NCBI GenBank assembly: GCA_947044405.1
Contig: CAMRHE010000330.1
Coordinates: 62,001 to 126,000, forward strand
DNA length: 64,000 nt
DNA from: Leptodactylus fallax
Lineage: Eukaryota > Chordata > Amphibia > Anura > Leptodactylidae
Direction of reading: 5' to 3'
Made by a program: the position numbers and the translations under genes. The notes beneath the pieces are model-generated. The model worked only from the letters and a program-made list of their open reading frames with translations. It was not told the DNA's origin and searched no databases. Numbering within the stretch: the stretch's first letter is position 1; each line of letters begins with the position of its first letter. Positions 58,190 to 64,000 of this stretch are shown in pieces.

Positions 58190-58636
58190 AGTGGTTGCCC
58201 ACGATATTTTAGTATTGCGGCAGCAGCCTGGGGTAGATGAAAAAAAAAAAACAAAACATAGTCTCCTGTCCCTGAGGCTCCAGTGTCCCAGGCCACTGTC
58301 CGATCCCTGCAGCACCCCGGGGCTTTTCTGGCAGAAGTCCCCGCCACACGTGACCACTGAGGTCAATCAGCGGCCTAAGGAAAAGAACTGGGACATCACA
58401 GGTGACGTATGGGAGTGACAACCAGAGTCCTTTCCATAGGCCGCTGATTGGCCTTAATGGCCACATGTGGTGGGGACTTCCGCCGGAAAAGCCCCAGGGC
58501 GCCGCAGGGACCGGACGGCGGACTGGGACACCGGAGCACCTTGGACAGGTGAGTGGGTTTTTTTTTTGGTTTTTTTTTCTATTTTTCACGTTCTCCAGCC
58601 TCCTGCCACAATACTAAAATATTGTGGACAAGCCCT
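58190..58636. mobile_element. TTAA-flanked palindromic MITE (447 bp)
   Basis: TTAA lies at 58,186-58,189 and 58,637-58,640. Ends AGTGGTTGCCCACGATATTT and (complement) AGGGCTTGTCCACAATATTT; arms of about 180 bases run through GAAGTCCCCGCCACA / GTGGGGACTTCC and GCGGCCTA. The open frames on both strands come from the fold-back and are not genes. A fragment is at 18,425. Confidence 0.92.
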
Positions 58637-59340
58637 TTAAGCCCTAAAGCCAGCTGGTTACATGGTAAATCTAGAACTGATGCCTGCTACATATATACAC
58701 ACTTGCAGTAAATCCGTCTTTATATATGCAGGCATACAGATCATCTATTCATAAAGTGCATGTATCGTCTCTGGTACTAGTACTGAATTTTAGCTTACTT
58801 TTTCTGTGCATGCATGGCTTAGTATGTACATACTGTTGTGTTTTGTATTTTTGGATGGTAGCGTACAATAAGTTTATCTTGCTATTCTGCATCATACAGA
58901 TCCATGATCATTTAGATTCCTGATAAATAATTTACTAGCCGCGCTGTCTGCCAAGCATCAGCGCAAAATTAGCCTTGGCTTAGTAATAGGTATGACCCAT
59001 AGGTTAGGGCATTGGATCTTGTGAAGATCTCGCCTTGTCACTGACATTGCTTGGAAATGCTGGTAGTATTTATGTGCCACTAGCTCTTCCTCTACAGGCC
59101 AGGATGGAAAGATGGTGGCTCAGAGCCAGCACTGGGTAGTGAAATTATATGGTGGGTATGGGATTTTTTTCTCAATGCAACAGACACTAAAAGCTTTCTT
59201 TAATACTTGTACTTACGTTAGCTCTCCTCCAGAAGAAAACTGTGTCTAGTGTAAGTCTATGTAGCCTATGTAGAAAGATGACTGGGGATATCGGCAAAAC
59301 CAGACTCACCCTTCTGTCTATACAGACTGTACCAGCATTA
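58637..59340 (+). other. ZMYND11 intron 3
   Basis: No gene. Nothing recognised. Confidence 0.4.
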
Positions 59341-59440
59341 AAGGGGTTGTCCAGACTTTTTTTTTTTTTTTTTTTTTATGGTGTATCCTCAGGATAGGAA
59401 ATAAATAAGTGATCGATAAAGCTGAACATAAGATTCCTGA
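59341..59440. mobile_element. TTAA-type MITE, left end with T-tract
   Basis: It follows TTAA, reads AGGGGTTGTCCAGACT and then a 21-base T run. The right end is not found. Confidence 0.6.
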
Positions 59441-60768
59441 TAGACATTTTGGTCAGATTTCACAAGCCCACTAGCCACTTCATGGTGACCTCATTCCAGT
59501 GGGTCCCTAAAGTAATAGGTGCAGTGCATAGAATCCACCACCACATACTGCAGCCACAGGGGGAGAGACCCTGTAACCCGACAGCACCCATGCAGCCGAG
59601 TTTAGCTTCCATGGCCCTGAGCCCCATTATCTCAGTCAGTGCACCATGTGAACAGATTGAGGAGTGTGCAGCAACCTCATAGAGACATAATATGTACCCC
59701 CTACATCTGCATAGAGCAATAGATGACACAGGCACCCATCTTCTTGGAGGTCCACATGTAATATCAGGAGTCTGGTGGTTCTGAGTGATGGGTGCTTGAC
59801 AGGGGTCTATGATTTTTTTTTTCCCCTTTAAAGTAAGTAGTCTGAATTTTCTCATTGTATGGGAGGACATTGTGGCCCCCAAAATTTCCCATAATTCCCA
59901 TCAGTCTTAATATATATATATATTATCTTCTCTGGCACTGTATAGTGTAGCTCAAACTGGGATAAACCCAGGATATGCTAACTCCTGGCTGGTGCCCTGT
60001 CCGCTGTGAATGGAGAGGTGGTCGTGCATGCACTGCTCTTTCCATTCATTTCTATGGGAGTTACACGTACTGCCAATCACTTGTGTACTGTATTCAGAGC
60101 TCCCATAGAAGTGAATGGAGAGGGTCATACATAGGTTGTTCTGTTGCTTAGCCCCCATTATGTGGGTCAACCCAGGACCAAATGTTTAGTTTCTCTCCAA
60201 GGACATACGTCCCATACATTTCAGGTCCCAAGCATATCTGATCACAGGTCTTGTTCCTTCTCTATCTGTTGGCCAAACGCTCTTTCAGGCTATTCTCCTG
60301 ATCCCCCTACATAGGCTCACTCAATTTGACTGAGTTTGCATGTGTTTTCCATGGGGGCAGGTGAGTAAGCAGCTACTAAACTCCTCTGACTTAAGCTTAT
60401 TTGCTGAAAAATTGCCAGGCTGAATTTTCCGACTCCCATTCACTTCAATTGGAAACCACCTGAAAAACAAGCAGGAAACTTATTTTTTCCATGTACTGAA
60501 AGAAATCAGCTAGAGGAGAAAAAAGAAAGCAGCATCTGCCTCCCATTGAAATGAATGAAAGCAGAATTTGGAGCTGATTTTGAGGCAGAATCCTCCAATT
60601 CAGTGCCAAATTCCATCGTGTGTCCGAACCATTATGTGGAAAAGGAAGAGGAATTTGAGGCACACATCTGCTTCCGAGTCCTCTTCATTTCCACTCTCCA
60701 TAGCAGGAAGCTGAAGAGCCTTGGGATTTTACTGCGGCTTTCCACCACTGGTCAGCCTGTCTGTCTCT
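59441..60768 (+). other. ZMYND11 intron 3
   Basis: No gene. CCATAGAAGTGAATGGAGAG-type fold-back words occur near 60,030-60,125. The open frames here lack protein features. Confidence 0.4.
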
Positions 60769-60782
60769 CTAGTGCCACCTAT

Positions 60783-62232
60783 TAGTATAATGTTGTACCG
60801 TGTTAGCCATAGAAAGTAGTGGAAGAGTGAAGAAATCAGGCGATACCTTTAAGAGGCTAACTGAGTATATTTGATAAGTAAGCTTTTGAGAGTGCTAGCT
60901 CTCTTCTTCAGACATGGTGTAATAATAGAAACTGAAAATTCACACTATTTATACATACACAAGACATGGATCTTCAAAAGGATCTTGGAATAACAAAATG
61001 CAATATACGTAGAGAAGTTATTTACAACAGGTCAGGAAATAAACAGTCTAAAATTTGTGGCGCGTGACGGAGGGATCTGTTATCTGATTGTAATCAGGTG
61101 GGGATTTGTGACCCTCACAGGTCATACATAATGTAACATGAAGCTGGCATGAATATTAAGTCCAAATTGCAGAGTTTGAAATTTTTTCACTAACTTGTAC
61201 TCCCATTCTTTCCTCTCATTCTGCGTCTTAAAATGTCCCATTAAAACCACAACTTGCAAATCTTCAATAGAGTGGTTTTCTCCGGAGAAATGTGCGGCCA
61301 CTGGGAGATCGGTTCTGCTGTTATTAATGGTGGATATGTGTTAGTTCATGCGCTGACTAAGTCTCTGCCCTGTTTCCCCCACATAGAGGCCTGTGGTGGG
61401 ACATTGCACACACATTATGAGATACACCACATTGGAAGACCTGCAGGAGAATGTCCCCCTAATTCTGTGCACCTATTGTGACTGTGGGATAGGTACACTG
61501 TCAGCGGTGTGGATGTGCTTGCAGGTCATGCACCTTTTATGTAGGCAAGGTGAGGTGCCATTTTCAGTTGGAGCCTTCAGGGCACTCCGGACAATAATAC
61601 GCCTCAGGTTTGGTGGTTGTCGAAAGGAAAGGAGAGGGGGGACTGGAAATATGTCCTTGAGTCTGTTGTCCCTATGTAGCACAGGTTGGAGCTCCTTGGC
61701 AATCCTTCGTAGGATCTCCAGCTGTGGGTTGTGGGTGACAACTAGGGGCACTCGGGCATCTTTCTGGGTCTCTCTATATGTGAGCAGACTGTCTCTGTTA
61801 ATGGCTGCCGCTTTGTTTAATTGGTTGTCCGTCACTTTTGGTTTGTATCCCAATCGGAGAAATTTCATCCTCAGATCCAGGAGGTGCTTGTCCAGGTCTG
61901 TTTTGTCGGAGCAAATACGATTGTATCGTATAGCCTGGCTGTAGATAATAGATTGTCTTGTGTGCTTGGGGTGGAAGCTGTCGTTTCTCAGGAAGGCCGT
62001 TCTGTCTGTGGGTTTGTGGTATATTGATGTGAGTAGCCGGTGGTCTTTGATGTATATTGTGGTATCCAGAAAGTGGATCCTTTTGAAGATCCATGTCTTG
62101 TGTATGTATAAATAGTGTGAGTTTTCAGTTTCTAGTATTACACCATGTCTGAAGAAGAGAGCTAGCACTCTTGAAAGCCTACTATCAAATATACTTAGCC
62201 TCTAAAAGGTATCGCCTGATTTCTTCACTCTT
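60783..62232 (-). mobile_element. Penelope-like element, 5'-truncated, with inverted terminal repeats
   Basis: A minus-strand copy of about 1.45 kb. It is bounded by about 160-bp inverted repeats (60,822-60,984 and 62,075-62,233) sharing GTATGTATAAATAGTGTGA, ACACCATGTCTGAAGAAGAG and AGGTATCGCCTGATTTCTTC. The 5' inverted arm joins the coding region directly, so the protein begins in the back half of the reverse transcriptase. A candidate 14-base target duplication with one mismatch, CTAGTGCCACCTAT and CTAGTGCCATCTAT, flanks the element (60,769-60,782 and 62,233-62,246). Penelope elements are known to have such LTR-like repeats in either orientation. Confidence 0.88.
61160..62090 (-). pseudogene. 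Penelope-like RT C-terminus plus GIY-YIG endonuclease, broken
   Basis: Read on the minus strand, the reverse-transcriptase thumb region comes first: FLDTTIYIKDHRLLTSIYHK, DSFHPKHTRQSIIYSQAIRY and a stretch to YKPKVTDNQL. It is followed by a linker with the zinc-binding-like CLHKRCMTCKHIH. After a TAG at about 61,473 the same frame continues with the GIY-YIG endonuclease: VVYLIMCVQCPTTGLYVGET and GQRLSQRMN, then a TAA, then HFSGENHSIEDLQ and KEWEYKLVKKF with the expected His and Glu. So two in-frame stops but no frameshift break a fused RT-endonuclease protein. The catalytic YADD half of the RT is not present. Confidence 0.88.
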
Positions 62233-62246
62233 CTAGTGCCATCTAT

Positions 62247-63336
62247 AGGAGACAGTTTTCTTCCCAGGAGAGCTAATTTGGATACGTTTCCCAAGGAGCA
62301 TTGCCTGTAAGACTGCCTACACCAGATGGATCTTTTGTATGTAGTTCATTTGGATGGCGGTAAGAATTGTGGTCCGCTTTCACATCCGTACATACACTGG
62401 TTATAACCTGCATAAATAGTGTCCCTTTTAGGAGAAAATTAAAAACGTATCCTTAATGAATGGTACACCAAACTATATGAAGGACCTCCGTGTCAATGTG
62501 GAGGCCCCCCCTTGTTTTATAGAATTTTTCTTACCAAATGTCTTCATTTTTTACCTGATGATTTTGCAATCCCTCTAGAATATGCCAATTCTGTTTAGCA
62601 CAACACTTTTGTAAATTATTGCAGATGAAACATCACCAAATTCACGGAAGAGAGGGAAAATCAGTGAATTCACCTGAGGTTTGTTAAAGTGCTTTGATAT
62701 CAAGCTTTGCAAGTATGTAAGCCAACAATTTCTTTGTCATTTTCCATAGTCAAAGCAGTGGGACCATATGGAGTAGCCTAAATAAAGTGGGAGGCAAGTC
62801 TGCATTGGGGTTAATTCCAATAAATTACAGTTCACTATTCATTTCCCTCACTAATATAGGGTGTGAACATGTAGATCGCAGCATCTGGTAACCCTTCGGT
62901 GGAAGTGGAAGAGCCTGTAATGTGTTGCCACAGCTTTTTTTGTCACTAGAGGCCCCAAATGCTTACTGTAAGTGAGCAAGTGCCTATATTTTAGTATCTA
63001 TCTTGGAACAAGGGATCGGATATTCTATCAATATCCATCCTCTGAAACACTGGATTATAATCCAGAGTTTAATGTAAAAAAAAAAAAAAGTGTGCATGCA
63101 CATTCAGCTAACTGTAATGTACTACATGTATATGCTTTAGGATGCCTCATTTTATAATCTATCTCTAACGCTTAGTTCACATCTATGGTGGGTGTCTAGT
63201 CCATAAGAGAATGGACAAACGGACTGCTAAAATAGCGGACACCAGTTTTGGGCACTGCCAGGTGTCCGTCCTTTGTAATGAAAAAACTGGGCTTATGTAT
63301 AAAAATGAGAACAATGTTATAGAAACATAGACTATG
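62247..63336 (+). other. ZMYND11 intron 3
   Basis: No gene. A GCTTAGTTCACATCTATGG MITE-type terminus is at 63,170. Nothing else is recognised. Confidence 0.4.
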
Positions 63337-63575
63337 GGGCAGATTTATGAAGACTGCTTATATGCCCTTGAGCTGGCAGAGGGTGCACCTCATATATGAG
63401 ACGCACCCTCTGCTAGGTTGTTCTCCCTGGGAAAAATGTGGCGAGGATGGTGCAGAAATTAAATAAAAAAAACTACAATTCTTACACAATAAACCTGATT
63501 TGATTTGCACAAAAATTGCCACTTTTTATTTCTAGGCCTTGTTCGCTAGAAAACTAGTGTATAAATCTGCCCCAA
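63337..63575. mobile_element. Palindromic MITE, GGGGCAGATTTAT family
   Basis: Left TATGGGGCAGATTTATGAAG and right GTATAAATCTGCCCCAATG are inverted termini. A strong internal hairpin (GCAGAGGGTGC ... GCACCCTCTGC) lies at 63,376-63,413. Confidence 0.85.
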
Positions 63576-64000
63576 TGTCTTAAAGGAGTTCTCTGAGATT
63601 ACAAAAAAATACCTTCGCCCCCTATTCCAAAAGCAGTGCCATTCTTTTCCATAGGCTCTGCCAGGTATTACAGCTGAGACTGAAGTACAAGCACATCTAT
63701 GTACTACACATGTCACATGTATGTACACTGAGTTACATTCTCGCTGCTGACGCTTGTACGTGATCCCCACTCTGTACTGAATATAACTGAGTGTGTGTAT
63801 TACCATAGGCTACATAATTTATATGGGTCTCATCGGGCTTATTGTAGACTGTTTTGGGGGTATATTTGCCATTATTGCTGTAGGGGCTAAAATACTACCC
63901 CTAAACTCGAAGGGCAACACATTGCACACTCTTGCAGCAGTGATGGGTTATCGTCTAATAAGGAATGGCTGATTTGAAACTTTAGGTCCAGCTACTTACC
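63576..64000 (+). other. ZMYND11 intron 3, end of window
   Basis: It contains an AAAGGAGTTCTCTGAGATTAC MITE-like start near 63,581. No exon is recognised before the window ends. Confidence 0.4.

Noticed and set aside
58191..58617. Overlapping plus- and minus-strand frames rich in Pro and Gly
   Set aside because: They are mirror products of the arms of a palindromic MITE.
61473..62168. 231-residue minus-strand frame as a host gene
   Set aside because: RT thumb motifs, zinc-binding cysteines and the following GIY-YIG region show a Penelope-like element.

Overview
The window is nuclear DNA of a vertebrate, most likely an anuran amphibian. The one host gene I can identify is the 5' part of ZMYND11 (BS69), on the plus strand. 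It has a CpG-rich promoter and probable noncoding first exon at about 39.6-39.94 kb, a first coding exon at 51,073-51,210 and a second at 57,250-57,409. The two coding exons join in frame to give the first 92 residues of the protein, ending just before the PHD finger. The remaining exons lie to the right. The repeat content fits a frog: many Tc1/mariner copies, TTAA-flanked palindromic MITEs, L2 and L1 LINEs, a tRNA-derived SINE, a Penelope-like element, hAT elements and solo LTRs. The species assignment is inference.

Region 1-37.9 kb is intergenic and almost entirely repeats. In order it holds a 31-bp minisatellite (two different arrays in the first 2 kb), a dead mariner (6.7-7.8 kb), a GATA satellite with a perfect 120-bp duplication (8.6-9.0 kb), a solo LTR (9.7 kb), several Tc1 remnants, a cluster of palindromic MITEs (16-20 kb), a Tc1 element carrying a nested solo LTR (24.2-26.5 kb), an L1 3' end (27.3-27.8 kb), and two tandem 5'-truncated L2 LINEs (33.1-37.1 kb). 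Two short open stretches with good splice-like borders (23.76 kb and 29.58 kb) are unassigned exon candidates.

At 37,963-39,529 lies a structurally complete Tc1-like transposon. It has 38-bp inverted termini, a TA target duplication and an uninterrupted 338-residue transposase with a DD35E triad. It ends only 37 bp before a ZNF143-type promoter motif of ZMYND11. From 40 to 64 kb the DNA is ZMYND11 intron 1, intron 2 and part of intron 3, again filled with MITEs and SINEs. At 60.8-62.2 kb there is a 5'-truncated Penelope-like element in antisense, bounded by about 160-bp inverted repeats that carry a hammerhead-ribozyme-like core.

The elements connect to each other. The SINE copies share the 3' tail of the L2 LINE at 35.3 kb, which suggests L2 mobilised them. 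The TTAA-flanked palindromes fall into at least four terminal-sequence families. Insertions are nested (LTR in Tc1, hAT at a MITE border), which gives relative ages. Positions of repeat borders without target duplications are approximate.
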